DNA from: Oscillospiraceae bacterium
Lineage (GTDB): Bacteria > Bacillota > Clostridia > Oscillospirales > Ruminococcaceae
Direction of reading: 5' to 3'
Assembly (NCBI GenBank): GCA_031271475.1
Contig: JAISVP010000153.1
Location: forward strand, 1 to 7,748
DNA length: 7,748 nt
The position numbers and the translations under genes are program-made. Below, piece by piece: positions 1-6,147 of the stretch (position 1 is the first letter of the stretch; each line of letters starts with the position of its first letter). The notes beneath the pieces were generated by a model. It was not told the origin of the DNA, did not search any database, and saw nothing but the letters and a program-made list of their open reading frames with translations.

Positions 1-1
1 A

Positions 2-712
2 ATGACATTGCGGGCTGTGAAACATTACCAAAAAAGCATGAAACATCGCTTTATGACTGTCTTTTTTATAATTTTTGGGATAGGTTTGCTTAATTTGCTT
101 GCGTTTCTGTCGGTTTCTCTGTCAAATACCGCAAATATAATCTTGTCATTTATTGCTCCGCGCGGAGGCTTTTCACCGGAATCCGGGGTGTTTACTTTGG
201 TAAATGCCGTTCTGATTCTGCTGTTTGCGGTCGAGGCACGGACTTACTTCCGTACAAAACGGTTCAATAATCTGTTCAGGGAAAAGCAGAATACCGAAAG
301 GACTGCCGCGTGTTTCTTTATGCAGGAACTGTTCCTTGTGTTTTTGGACAGGGACGCCGCACCTAGGTATATTGAGGATTATACTGACAATATTATGAAT
401 GCACGGGGGTTCAGGGCAGTGCCGCAGGAGCTTCCGCCGCATTTGGCGCATTCCTTTGTAAACAGTACGGAATTTACGGAAGATTTTCAATATGCGAATT
501 TCAGCGAAGGCGATCATAATGTAAGAGTGCTGGTATATGACAGTGTGATGTGTTATGAATATAATGATATGTTTATGTTTTTAAATAAATTCCTTAAGTA
601 TGAGGGAGGATTTTATTTCGTGCCGAAATTCGGACTGTCGGAAAAGGACTTGAATTTTATACGCACGGTGTTGAAACCTAAGAATGTGAGGAGTATAAAA
701 AGTGGACGGTGA
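2..712 (+). CDS. YcxB-like two-helix membrane protein, probably 5'-truncated
   Basis: The 236 readable residues show two hydrophobic segments (about residues 18-42 and 61-79), then a long soluble part ending in the block VPKFGLSEKDLNFIRTVL. That block resembles the C-terminal signature of YcxB-like proteins (basic 'iPK' motif, then acidic 'sedl..lr.ll'). Known members are short membrane proteins of unknown function, so I assign no activity. The first ATG is at base 2 with no room to see a ribosome binding site. The frame is open to the window edge and the N-terminus enters the first helix almost at once, so the true start probably lies upstream. The stop overlaps the next gene by 11 bp, implying translational coupling. 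The next gene shares the VPKF block and the same plan, so the two look like diverged paralogues. The central region (about 95-165) is not recognised. Confidence 0.72.
   Translation: MTLRAVKHYQKSMKHRFMTVFFIIFGIGLLNLLAFLSVSLSNTANIILSFIAPRGGFSPESGVFTLVNAVLILLFAVEARTYFRTKRFNNLFREKQNTERTAACFFMQELFLVFLDRDAAPRYIEDYTDNIMNARGFRAVPQELPPHLAHSFVNSTEFTEDFQYANFSEGDHNVRVLVYDSVMCYEYNDMFMFLNKFLKYEGGFYFVPKFGLSEKDLNFIRTVLKPKNVRSIKSGR
688..693 (+). promoter_or_regulatory. Ribosome binding site deciding a GTG start
   Basis: GAGGAG sits inside the end of the first gene, 8 nt before the GTG at 702. No in-frame ATG occurs near the N-terminus of the second gene, so this site is what supports the GTG start and the 11-bp overlap. 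Confidence 0.7.
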
Positions 713-1379
713 ACAGTTGACGCTTAAGGAAGATGCCGGGCACGGCGGAATAAAAATAGAAAAGAAGTATAAGGTTCCGTTTGAAATGTTTGAGCAGTCG
801 TTTAAGGATTTCCAAAAGAAATATGTGTATCCCTTGGTGATTGTACAGGCTGCGATTTACGCTTTGGTGCTGGCTCTGGCAGTCTGGAGAATTCTCCAGC
901 AGCAGACGTTTTACTATATGTTTATGGCTATTGCTCTGGGGATGGGAATCTCGGTGTTTATCCGCCCGAAGCTTACAAGGCGGAAGGTCATGCTTGGGGT
1001 GCGCGGGATTGAAAATGATGTGTACCGTTTCCGGCTGTATGACGACAGAATTACATTGCTGTATCTGAATACGGAAAAACCGGCGGTAAAAGATACGGAT
1101 GAATCCGCACCGCAGGAAACGGCGGCTGAAAAGCATGGGGATGAGTCCGCACAGGAGGAAACGGCGGCTGAAAAAGACGGCGGAACAAAAGTAGATCTTC
1201 AGGATTTGGATGTTATCGAATCGGCAGGCGAAACTGTTCTGAGATTTGACAACGCCAATTTTAAAGTAATTGAATTTGACAGCTATTTTATGCTGTACCA
1301 GACTCGCGCGATGTACTACACAGTGCCGAAATTCGCTTTTACCGACAGTGAGATTGAAATGCTCCGTGCTGTTGTTTGA
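702..1379 (+). CDS. YcxB-like two-helix membrane protein with internal acidic repeat
   Basis: This 225-residue protein starts with GTG behind a well-placed GAGGAG. Order: a charged N-terminus with a typical YcxB-like stretch (KKYKVPFEMFEQSF, about 21-34); two membrane helices (about 42-63 and 69-87); a basic stop-transfer patch (RPKLTRRK); a strand-rich region (YRFRLYDDRITLLY, about 107-120); an inserted acidic linker with a tandem 14-residue duplication (133-160); and a C-terminal block VPKFAFTDSEIEMLRAVV. Both helices and the VPKF block match the upstream neighbour, and 13 bases (GTGCCGAAATTCG) around VPKF are identical in both genes. Topology probably puts both termini in the cytoplasm (inference from the basic patch). 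No enzymatic motif is visible and function is unknown. It is likely co-transcribed with the upstream gene and perhaps the DnaD gene 38 bp downstream. Confidence 0.82.
   Translation: MDGEQLTLKEDAGHGGIKIEKKYKVPFEMFEQSFKDFQKKYVYPLVIVQAAIYALVLALAVWRILQQQTFYYMFMAIALGMGISVFIRPKLTRRKVMLGVRGIENDVYRFRLYDDRITLLYLNTEKPAVKDTDESAPQETAAEKHGDESAQEETAAEKDGGTKVDLQDLDVIESAGETVLRFDNANFKVIEFDSYFMLYQTRAMYYTVPKFAFTDSEIEMLRAVV
1098..1181. repeat. Two-copy 42-bp in-frame tandem repeat
   Basis: Copies at 1098-1139 and 1140-1181 encode DESAPQETAAEKHG and DESAQEETAAEKDG. They differ at 3 of 14 residues and by few bases. Because 42 is a multiple of 3, the duplication lengthens a hydrophilic, probably disordered linker without breaking the frame. 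It is a plausible site of copy-number variation between strains. Confidence 0.9.
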
Positions 1380-1417
1380 ATTGCGAACGGTTTCTGAAAT
1401 CAGAATAGGACAGATAA

Positions 1418-2371
1418 ATGAAATACGTATTGGAAAAATGGGGCGCGGTGTTTGCGGTGCCGGTGGAAGCTGTGGACGGGATACTGAGTTCCGCAAGCGG
1501 GAATACTGTGAAAACATTGCTGTATGTATTGCGGCACGCGGAAAAGGATCTGTCGTATCAGGATATCGCAAACGGAATCGGATGTTCTCCCGATGAGGTT
1601 AAAATTGCTTTGGACGGGTTAAAGGCATTCGGAATAAAAGAGTGCACAAGTGAAAATCCCGCCGAGGTGCGCGAATCCTCAGTTAATAACTCAGGCGGCA
1701 GGGAAGAGACGGAAAAACAGCGGCAGCGTACCGGCGGCGGTTATCTCAAAATGGCAAGCGAAGTTGCCGAAAAGAAAAAATCATCCTCGGATATTGCGGG
1801 TATTCTGACGGTTTCACAGCAGATCTTCGGGGGGCCGATTACGTTTTCACAGCAGAGTTCACTGATTTGGATGTATGAATATCTGAAACTGCGCGCCGAT
1901 GTTGTGCTGATGCTGGTTCAGTATTGCGTATCAATTGACAAACCGAGTTTCAGATACATTGAAACGGTTGCCTGTGACTGGGCGGACAGGGGGATTAACT
2001 CAATACCCGATGTGGAAAAGGAACTCGAAAGAATGAAAACGGCAAGTTCCCTTGTGCAAAAGGTGCTGAATCTTCTCGGTCAGACATCAAAGCCTACAAA
2101 ACAGCAGCGGCGGTTTATTGATAAGTGGACGGAACGCTGCTATCAGTTCGAGCTGGTGGAATATGCGTACGAAAAATGCGTTGACCGGAAAGGTGCGGCT
2201 AATTTGCCGTATATCAACGGCATACTCGAAAACTGGTATAAACAGCAGCTTGTGACTCTTGCACAGGTGAAAGAATCCGAGCAGGAAACCGCATTCACCG
2301 GAAAACCCGTATCCGGTCAGAATGAACAGTCTTATGACATAAGTATTTTTGACAGGCATAATATTGTGTGA
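1418..2371 (+). CDS. DnaD-domain replication-initiation protein
   Basis: The 317-residue product has a winged-helix-like N-terminus (about 10-75, with VPVEAVDGILSSASGNTVKTLL and the recognition-helix-like LSYQDIANGIGCSPDEVKIALDGL) as in DnaD/DnaB of Bacillota. A low-complexity linker (about 80-120) follows, then two DnaB_2-type C-terminal domains. Each ends in the YxxxIxxxW signature: YIETVACDW at 180-188 (Val for Ile) and YINGILENW at 265-273. Family members remodel DNA at the origin or restart forks and help load the replicative helicase. AGGA at 1407-1410 lies 7 nt before the ATG, supporting this start. In many Clostridia such a gene is followed by a DnaC-type helicase loader; here a promoter and the chemotaxis operon follow. 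It could be a chromosomal DnaD or a phage/plasmid-derived relative; the neighbourhood shows no phage genes. Confidence 0.88.
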   Translation: MKYVLEKWGAVFAVPVEAVDGILSSASGNTVKTLLYVLRHAEKDLSYQDIANGIGCSPDEVKIALDGLKAFGIKECTSENPAEVRESSVNNSGGREETEKQRQRTGGGYLKMASEVAEKKKSSSDIAGILTVSQQIFGGPITFSQQSSLIWMYEYLKLRADVVLMLVQYCVSIDKPSFRYIETVACDWADRGINSIPDVEKELERMKTASSLVQKVLNLLGQTSKPTKQQRRFIDKWTERCYQFELVEYAYEKCVDRKGAANLPYINGILENWYKQQLVTLAQVKESEQETAFTGKPVSGQNEQSYDISIFDRHNIV

Positions 2372-2375
2372 GCGC

Positions 2376-2394
2376 GTGTTCATGATTTGTACAC
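2376..2394. promoter_or_regulatory. Candidate operator copy 1 (dyad GTGTTCA-N5-TGTACAC)
   Basis: The 15-bp core GTTCATGATTTGTAC (2378-2392) recurs with a single change at 2400-2414. It is itself an imperfect palindrome: GTGTTCA (2376-2382) and TGTACAC (2388-2394) pair at 6 of 7 positions across a 5-bp spacer. Dyad symmetry plus repetition immediately upstream of a promoter is what binding sites of a dimeric regulator look like. The regulator is unknown. Confidence 0.5.
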
Positions 2395-2398
2395 ATTC

Positions 2399-2415
2399 AG
2401 TTCATAATTTGTACT
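2399..2415. promoter_or_regulatory. Candidate operator copy 2 (dyad AGTTCA-N5-TGTACT)
   Basis: This is the second copy of the 15-bp core (GTTCATAATTTGTAC, 2400-2414), 22 bp downstream of copy 1, so both sites fall on the same face of the helix, about two turns apart. The arms AGTTCA and TGTACT pair at 5 of 6 positions. Its right edge touches the weak -35 hexamer of the cheA promoter, so bound protein could recruit or block RNA polymerase. Confidence 0.5.
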
Positions 2416-2443
2416 TTAATTTTTTTCGGGAATGCGGTATAAT
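2415..2443 (+). promoter_or_regulatory. Sigma-A-type promoter of the chemotaxis operon
   Basis: A perfect -10 hexamer TATAAT (2438-2443) is preceded after 17 bp by a poor -35 (TTTAAT, 2415-2420), with a T-rich stretch in the spacer. Transcription would start near 2449-2451, giving a leader of about 44 nt. The leader can form a small RNA hairpin (CAGTCA 2454-2459 with TGGCTG 2464-2469, one G-U pair). A weak -35 next to the two repeats suggests dependence on a regulator. I see no flagellar sigma-D/FliA pattern (TAAA-N15-GCCGATAA) here. Confidence 0.68.
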
Positions 2444-2493
2444 GATAAGGGTGCAGTCATTGTTGGCTGAATAATTTATGAGAGGTAAAGTAT

Positions 2494-4632
2494 ATGGGAA
2501 AATTTGAAGCCGGTATGGAAGGTATGATAGATACCTATGTCTATGAAACTACCACTCTAATGGAACAGTTGGATCAGATCCTTATAAAATCGGAAGCAAA
2601 AGGCGGATTTGACGATGATATTATTAACGAGATTTTTAGAATAATGCATACTGTTAAGGGCAGTTCCGCTATGATGGGTCTTGAAAATATGGCGACCCTT
2701 GCACACAGTATGGAGGATTTGTTCTTTATAATCCGTGAAGAAAAGCCCGTTATACGGTCTTATGAAAGGCTTTTCGGACTGATTTTTTCGGCGGCTGATT
2801 TGCTCAGCGGGGAAATAGATTTATTGCAGGACGACAGTGTGCCTCTTACGGATTTCAGCGCGCAGGTTCAGACTATTAAGGAATATGAGAAGGAACTTCG
2901 CAGCGGTATTGCAGACGGTACGGAATCCGCCGAAAAAACTGTATCTGTTCCCGTTTATTTTGAGCGGCAGGATAATCCCTCCGGGAACGGTGAGTCTTCC
3001 GTTAAGGTTTATTTTGAAGACGGGATAGAAATGGAAAATTTACGGGCTCTGCTGCTTGTAAACAATTTGGCGGACGAATGCACGATTGTCAGTCATGTTC
3101 CCGAAAAACTCGAAAACAATTCCGATGCCGCCGAGGAAATCGTACAGAACGGATTCATTATTAACTTTGTGCCTGTAAACGGACTGCAAAGCGTGCTTAA
3201 AGTAATTGAGTCCTCCGGCAGTATAAAAACTTATGAGATTTTGAACGGCGGCGGGCAAAGTGACGGCAAAGCGGAAAAATTAAATGCCGATCTGGAAAAT
3301 TTAAACTTAAACACAGTGCCGGATAATGATACGGAGTCTGCCGCTCAGATCCAGATTCCGGAATCGGAGCAGTCTGTGCAGCCCGCACAGCAGATGCGGC
3401 CGGACAACAGTACGCCCCGGGGTCAGCAGACTGCTTCGCAGCCGGCGTCAAAAGGCAAACAGAGCCTTATCAGCGTGAATCTTAATAAGCTTGACCAATT
3501 GCTTGATATGGTCGGGGAGATTGTTATCACGGAGGCTATGGTCATTTCCAATCCCGATCTTAAGGGTCTGCGGCTTGACGACTTCCAGAAGGCCGCAAGA
3601 CAGCTTCGAAAGCTTACTGACGAACTTCAGGACATTGTTATGTCTATCAGGATGGTGCCTATTTCAGGTGTGTTCAATAAAATGACAAGAATTGTCCGCG
3701 ATATGAAGGTCAAACTCGGCAAGGAAGTTAACCTTGAATTTGAGGGCGAAACAACAGAGGTTGACAAGAGTGTTATAGACGGGCTTTTTGATCCGCTTAT
3801 GCATATGGTGCGTAACTCAATGGACCACGGAATCGAAAATACCGCACAGGAAAGAATTGATGCGGGCAAGCCGCCCGTCGGAACGGTTACTCTTTCCGCT
3901 TACAGCACGTCCGGTGAAGTTATTATCGCTGTTTCGGATGACGGAGGCGGAATTAACTGCGAGAAAGTTCTTGCTAAAGCCGCGGCTAACGGTTTGCTTA
4001 CAAAGCCGGAATCCGATTATACGGATAAGGAAATATTCGGGCTGCTTATGCTTCCGGGGTTCTCTACCAATGAGGAAGTTACGGAGTTTTCCGGCAGAGG
4101 CGTCGGAATGGATGTCGTAAAGAAAAATATAGAGAAAATCGGCGGATCGGTTTCGATTGAAAGCAAGGCCGGTGTCGGCACGGACTTTATTGTCAAAATA
4201 CCGCTGTCTCTTGCTATTGTTGACGGTATTGAGGTTTCTGTTGGGGAGTCTATTTTTACCATACCTATGGGCTCTATTAAGGAATCTATTAAAATTAAGG
4301 GCAATCAGCTTGTTAAAGATACGTCCGGCCGTGAAATGGTAATGCTCAGAGGCGCTTGCTATCCTCTTATGAGACTGTATGAGATTTACGGGCTTGAACC
4401 GAAATATTCCGATCCGTATGACGGAATGGTTATGGTTGTCGAAGCCGAAGGGCACAGTGCCTGCATACTTGTTGACGAGTTAATCGGGGAACAGCAGGTT
4501 GTTGTAAAACCGTTTTCCGCAATGCTTAACCGGTATGACGTCAAACGCAACGGTATGGCGGGGTGTACTATTCTCGGCGATGGCAGCATTACAATTATAC
4601 TTGATGTAAGTAATATTATATTGGATAAATAA
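2494..4632 (+). CDS. cheA: Chemotaxis histidine autokinase CheA
   Basis: CheA phosphorylates itself on histidine in complex with CheW and chemoreceptors, then passes the phosphate to CheY and CheB. The 712 residues contain all five classical domains. P1 is the phosphotransfer domain (about 8-110), with the phospho-accepting H52 in HTVKGSSAMMGL. P2 is a probable response-regulator docking domain (about 170-249, VKVYFEDG to SIKTYEIL). A Gln/Pro/Ser-rich linker (250-323) follows. P3 is the dimerisation helix hairpin (about 325-390, LDMVGEIVITEAMV). P4 is the kinase core, with N box VRNSMDHGIE (N441, D444, H445), G1 box DDGGGI (482-487) and FSGRGVGMDVV (532-542). P5 is the CheW-like regulatory domain (about 577-710). 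All catalytic residues are present, so it should be active. AGAGG (2481-2485) lies 8 nt before the ATG. It is the first gene of the operon; cheW follows after 15 bp. Confidence 0.98.
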   Translation: MGKFEAGMEGMIDTYVYETTTLMEQLDQILIKSEAKGGFDDDIINEIFRIMHTVKGSSAMMGLENMATLAHSMEDLFFIIREEKPVIRSYERLFGLIFSAADLLSGEIDLLQDDSVPLTDFSAQVQTIKEYEKELRSGIADGTESAEKTVSVPVYFERQDNPSGNGESSVKVYFEDGIEMENLRALLLVNNLADECTIVSHVPEKLENNSDAAEEIVQNGFIINFVPVNGLQSVLKVIESSGSIKTYEILNGGGQSDGKAEKLNADLENLNLNTVPDNDTESAAQIQIPESEQSVQPAQQMRPDNSTPRGQQTASQPASKGKQSLISVNLNKLDQLLDMVGEIVITEAMVISNPDLKGLRLDDFQKAARQLRKLTDELQDIVMSIRMVPISGVFNKMTRIVRDMKVKLGKEVNLEFEGETTEVDKSVIDGLFDPLMHMVRNSMDHGIENTAQERIDAGKPPVGTVTLSAYSTSGEVIIAVSDDGGGINCEKVLAKAAANGLLTKPESDYTDKEIFGLLMLPGFSTNEEVTEFSGRGVGMDVVKKNIEKIGGSVSIESKAGVGTDFIVKIPLSLAIVDGIEVSVGESIFTIPMGSIKESIKIKGNQLVKDTSGREMVMLRGACYPLMRLYEIYGLEPKYSDPYDGMVMVVEAEGHSACILVDELIGEQQVVVKPFSAMLNRYDVKRNGMAGCTILGDGSITIILDVSNIILDK

Positions 4633-4647
4633 AGGAGGAGCAATGTA

Positions 4648-5115
4648 ATGGAAGAAGTTCTTATAGACCAAGTTACCGATACTTTTGCCGAGGATGGCGG
4701 AGAGATTCTGCTCTTCTTTGTCAATGAGGTGCTGTATGGAATCGATATACGTTTTATAACGGAAATAATCGGTATACAGCCTATTACAATCGTGCCTTTG
4801 GTGCCGTCTTATATCAAAGGTGTGATTAACATACGCGGGAAAGTTGTGCCTGTTATCAGCGCAAGAAGGAAATTCGGTTTGCCTGAAATTGACTATGATG
4901 AAAAAACCTGTATTATCGTTGTCGAAGTTAACGAAACCCCGGTCGGAATTATTGTCGATATGGTAAGGGCGGTTCAGTCTGTTATGCCCGGTGATATTTG
5001 CAGTTCGCCCGGTGCGGGTACTGTTAATCCTTCCGACCAGTATGTGAGTACCATTATCGAAAGTGACGGCGAGATTAAACTTTTGCTTGATATCCATAAA
5101 CTGGTTCTTGAATAA
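4648..5115 (+). CDS. cheW: Chemotaxis coupling protein CheW (first copy)
   Basis: This 155-residue single-domain CheW links receptors to CheA P5 in the signalling array. The family core is visible: LLFFVNEVLYGIDIRFITEII (strands and the receptor-contact region), PLVPSYIKGVINIRGKVVPVI with the conserved Arg at 63, and a second sub-barrel VVEVNETPVGIIVDMVRAV. It departs from consensus after the NIRG loop: the usual 'VIDLR' is 'VISARRKFG' here. The C-terminus ends in a short helix (DIHKLVLE) as expected. The start is set by AGGAGG (4633-4638), 9 nt before the ATG at 4648; an ATG at 4643 runs straight into TAA and is too close to the site. It sits between cheA and cheR with gaps of 15 and 14 bp, a tight operon. 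A second, different CheW is encoded at 7277. Confidence 0.95.
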   Translation: MEEVLIDQVTDTFAEDGGEILLFFVNEVLYGIDIRFITEIIGIQPITIVPLVPSYIKGVINIRGKVVPVISARRKFGLPEIDYDEKTCIIVVEVNETPVGIIVDMVRAVQSVMPGDICSSPGAGTVNPSDQYVSTIIESDGEIKLLLDIHKLVLE

Positions 5116-5129
5116 ATGAAAGTTGGTAA

Positions 5130-5957
5130 ATGCATATGGAATTAAAGTTGACAGACAACGACTTTATTAGACTTGTGGAGTTTGTAAAAAAGAATTACGG
5201 TATAGACTTGGGCAAAAAACGCGTTCTGCTCGAAGGCAGGCTTTCCAGAACTCTTGCCGAGAAAAATTATACGAGCTTTACCGAATATATTGATATGCTT
5301 TTTAAGGACAGAACCGGTAAGGAGATTATTACTTTTCTTAATAAAATAACCACAAATCATACGTTCTTTATGCGGGAACCTGAACATTTCGAGTTTATGA
5401 AAACGGTTATTCTTCCCTATATCGAGCAGACGGTTAAAGCTAAGATTGCTAAAATCTGGTGCGCGGCGTCGTCTTCCGGGGAAGAGCCGTATACTATGGC
5501 TATGGTTATTGACGACTATTTCGGAATCAGAAAAGCCGGCTGGAATTTGAAAATACTCGCTACGGATATATCCGAAAATGTTTTGGAAAAAGCACGCAAA
5601 GGCGTGTATGCTCCCGAAACTCTTAAAGATATTCCAAAGGCTTGGAAACTTAAATATTTTAAACAGCTGCCGGACGGGAATTTTCAGGTGGTTGACTCAA
5701 TAAGGCAGCAGGTGGAATATAAAAAATTCAACCTCATGGATCCTATTCCTCAATTTTCCAAGTATGATTTCATTTCTTGCCGCAATGTTATGATCTATTT
5801 CGATTTGGAAACTAAAAATGCTCTGGTCGAACGCTTCTACGATGTGCTTAAAGATGGGGGTTACTTCTTTACCGGACACGCGGAGTCCGTTACAAAAACT
5901 TCCAGATTTACTTATGTAAAGCCGGCCATATACCGTAAAATCGTAAACACTCTGTAG
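5130..5957 (+). CDS. cheR: Chemoreceptor glutamate methyltransferase CheR
   Basis: CheR transfers methyl groups from S-adenosylmethionine to glutamates on chemoreceptors, resetting sensitivity against CheB. The protein has 275 residues, close to the usual length. The small helical N-terminal domain (about 1-75) includes the typical YGIDLGKKRVLLEGRLSR. The Rossmann-type methyltransferase domain shows TFFMREPEHFE, the SAM-binding ASSSGEEPYTMAM (G117-E118-E119-P120-Y121), the acidic LATDISENVLEKARKG (D146), FNLMD, and SCRNVMIYFD (216-225) followed by LKDGGYFFTGHAES. The Shine-Dalgarno is weak (AAAGTTGG, 5119-5126), and ATG codons at 5130 and 5136 are both usable; I take the first. No C-terminal NWETF-type tail or TPR extension is present. 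The TAG stop is followed within 1 bp by the repeat-rich region that separates it from cheB. Confidence 0.97.
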   Translation: MHMELKLTDNDFIRLVEFVKKNYGIDLGKKRVLLEGRLSRTLAEKNYTSFTEYIDMLFKDRTGKEIITFLNKITTNHTFFMREPEHFEFMKTVILPYIEQTVKAKIAKIWCAASSSGEEPYTMAMVIDDYFGIRKAGWNLKILATDISENVLEKARKGVYAPETLKDIPKAWKLKYFKQLPDGNFQVVDSIRQQVEYKKFNLMDPIPQFSKYDFISCRNVMIYFDLETKNALVERFYDVLKDGGYFFTGHAESVTKTSRFTYVKPAIYRKIVNTL

Positions 5958-5958
5958 C

Positions 5959-5988
5959 GGACTGTCCCGGCGGGGACTGTCTCGGCGG
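5959..5988. repeat. 15-bp tandem direct repeat after cheR
   Basis: GGACTGTCCCGGCGG (5959-5973) is followed directly by GGACTGTCTCGGCGG (5974-5988), one mismatch in 15. The last six bases of the second copy, CGGCGG, are also the start of the closing stem of the first cloverleaf. CCCGGCGG of the first copy (5966-5973) is complementary to CCGCCGGG at 6057-6064, so an alternative, longer outer pairing exists. Confidence 0.85.
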
Positions 5989-6059
5989 AACATCACAAAA
6001 TGGTGCATTTTGTGATTGCAAGCGCAGCTTGCAATGCCGCGAAGCGGCATGTTCCGCCG
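5983..6059. repeat. Cloverleaf palindromic element 1 (three hairpins in a closing stem)
   Basis: The closing stem CGGCGGAACAT (5983-5993) pairs perfectly with ATGTTCCGCCG (6049-6059). Inside are three perfect hairpins. A: ATCACAAAATG (5992-6002), loop GTG, partner at 6006-6016. B: ATTGCAAGC (6015-6023), loop GCA, partner at 6027-6035. C: ATGCCGC (6034-6040), loop GAA, partner at 6044-6050. An AT dinucleotide sits at each of the four junction corners (5992-5993, 6015-6016, 6034-6035, 6049-6050) and can pair in either neighbouring arm, so the four-way junction has no unpaired base and could migrate by 2 bp. It could act in RNA (cheR-cheB transcript) or as extruded DNA. The family is not recognised; a non-autonomous REP/MITE-like repeat is the best guess. 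Confidence 0.88.
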
Positions 6060-6065
6060 CCGGGT

Positions 6066-6147
6066 GCCGCCGAAGTTTCGGGCAAAGCCCGAAACGATGA
6101 CGCTTCGCGTCATCGGCATAAAATTTCATTTTATGCCCTTCGGCGGC
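6066..6147. repeat. Cloverleaf palindromic element 2 (three hairpins in a closing stem)
   Basis: The closing stem GCCGCCGAAG (6066-6075) pairs perfectly with CTTCGGCGGC (6138-6147); as RNA it gains two pairs (6064-6065 with 6148-6149, one G-U). Hairpin D: GTTTCGGGC (6075-6083), loop AAA, partner 6087-6095. Hairpin E: CGATGACGC (6095-6103), loop TTC, partner 6107-6115. Hairpin F: GGCATAAAAT (6115-6124), loop TTC, partner 6128-6137. Junction bases 6075, 6095 and 6115 are each shared by adjacent arms. The AT-rich arm comes last here but first in element 1, so the two appear to be head-to-head copies whose arms changed sequence while staying paired. No T-run follows, so this does not look like an intrinsic terminator. 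Confidence 0.88.

Noticed and set aside
1396..1434. Weak direct repeat around the DnaD start (GAAATCAGAATAGGA and GAAATACGTATTGGA)
   Set aside because: Only about 11 of 15 positions match, with one copy inside the coding sequence; this is compatible with chance.
678..1571. 297-residue open frame on the minus strand
   Set aside because: It lies antisense to the second YcxB-like gene and the DnaD gene, has no domain-like composition (Ser/Phe/His/Ile-rich low-quality protein) and no ribosome site. It is a shadow of real coding on the + strand.
2395..2426. Terminator of the DnaD gene (weak dyad followed by seven Ts)
   Set aside because: The stem is short, AT-rich and contains a mismatch; the T-run is better explained as the promoter spacer.
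3817..4455. 212-residue minus-strand open frame inside cheA
   Set aside because: It is antisense to the catalytic domains of CheA, which show clear conserved motifs, and its Asn/Arg-rich translation resembles no family.
4643..4648. ATG-TAA start-stop immediately before cheW
   Set aside because: It is only 4 nt from the ribosome site and is most likely a chance overlap with the true ATG at 4648.
5954..5977. GTAG followed by a hairpin, as in REP sequences mobilised by RAYT transposases
   Set aside because: GTAG here includes the cheR stop codon, and the following stem (GTCCC/GGGAC, 5 bp) is weak. It is too little to claim a REP identity.
5983..6059. Cloverleaf 1 as a tRNA gene
   Set aside because: Arm lengths, 3-nt loops, absence of a GTTCRANNC T-loop, of a 7-nt anticodon loop and of an acceptor/CCA pattern exclude a tRNA.
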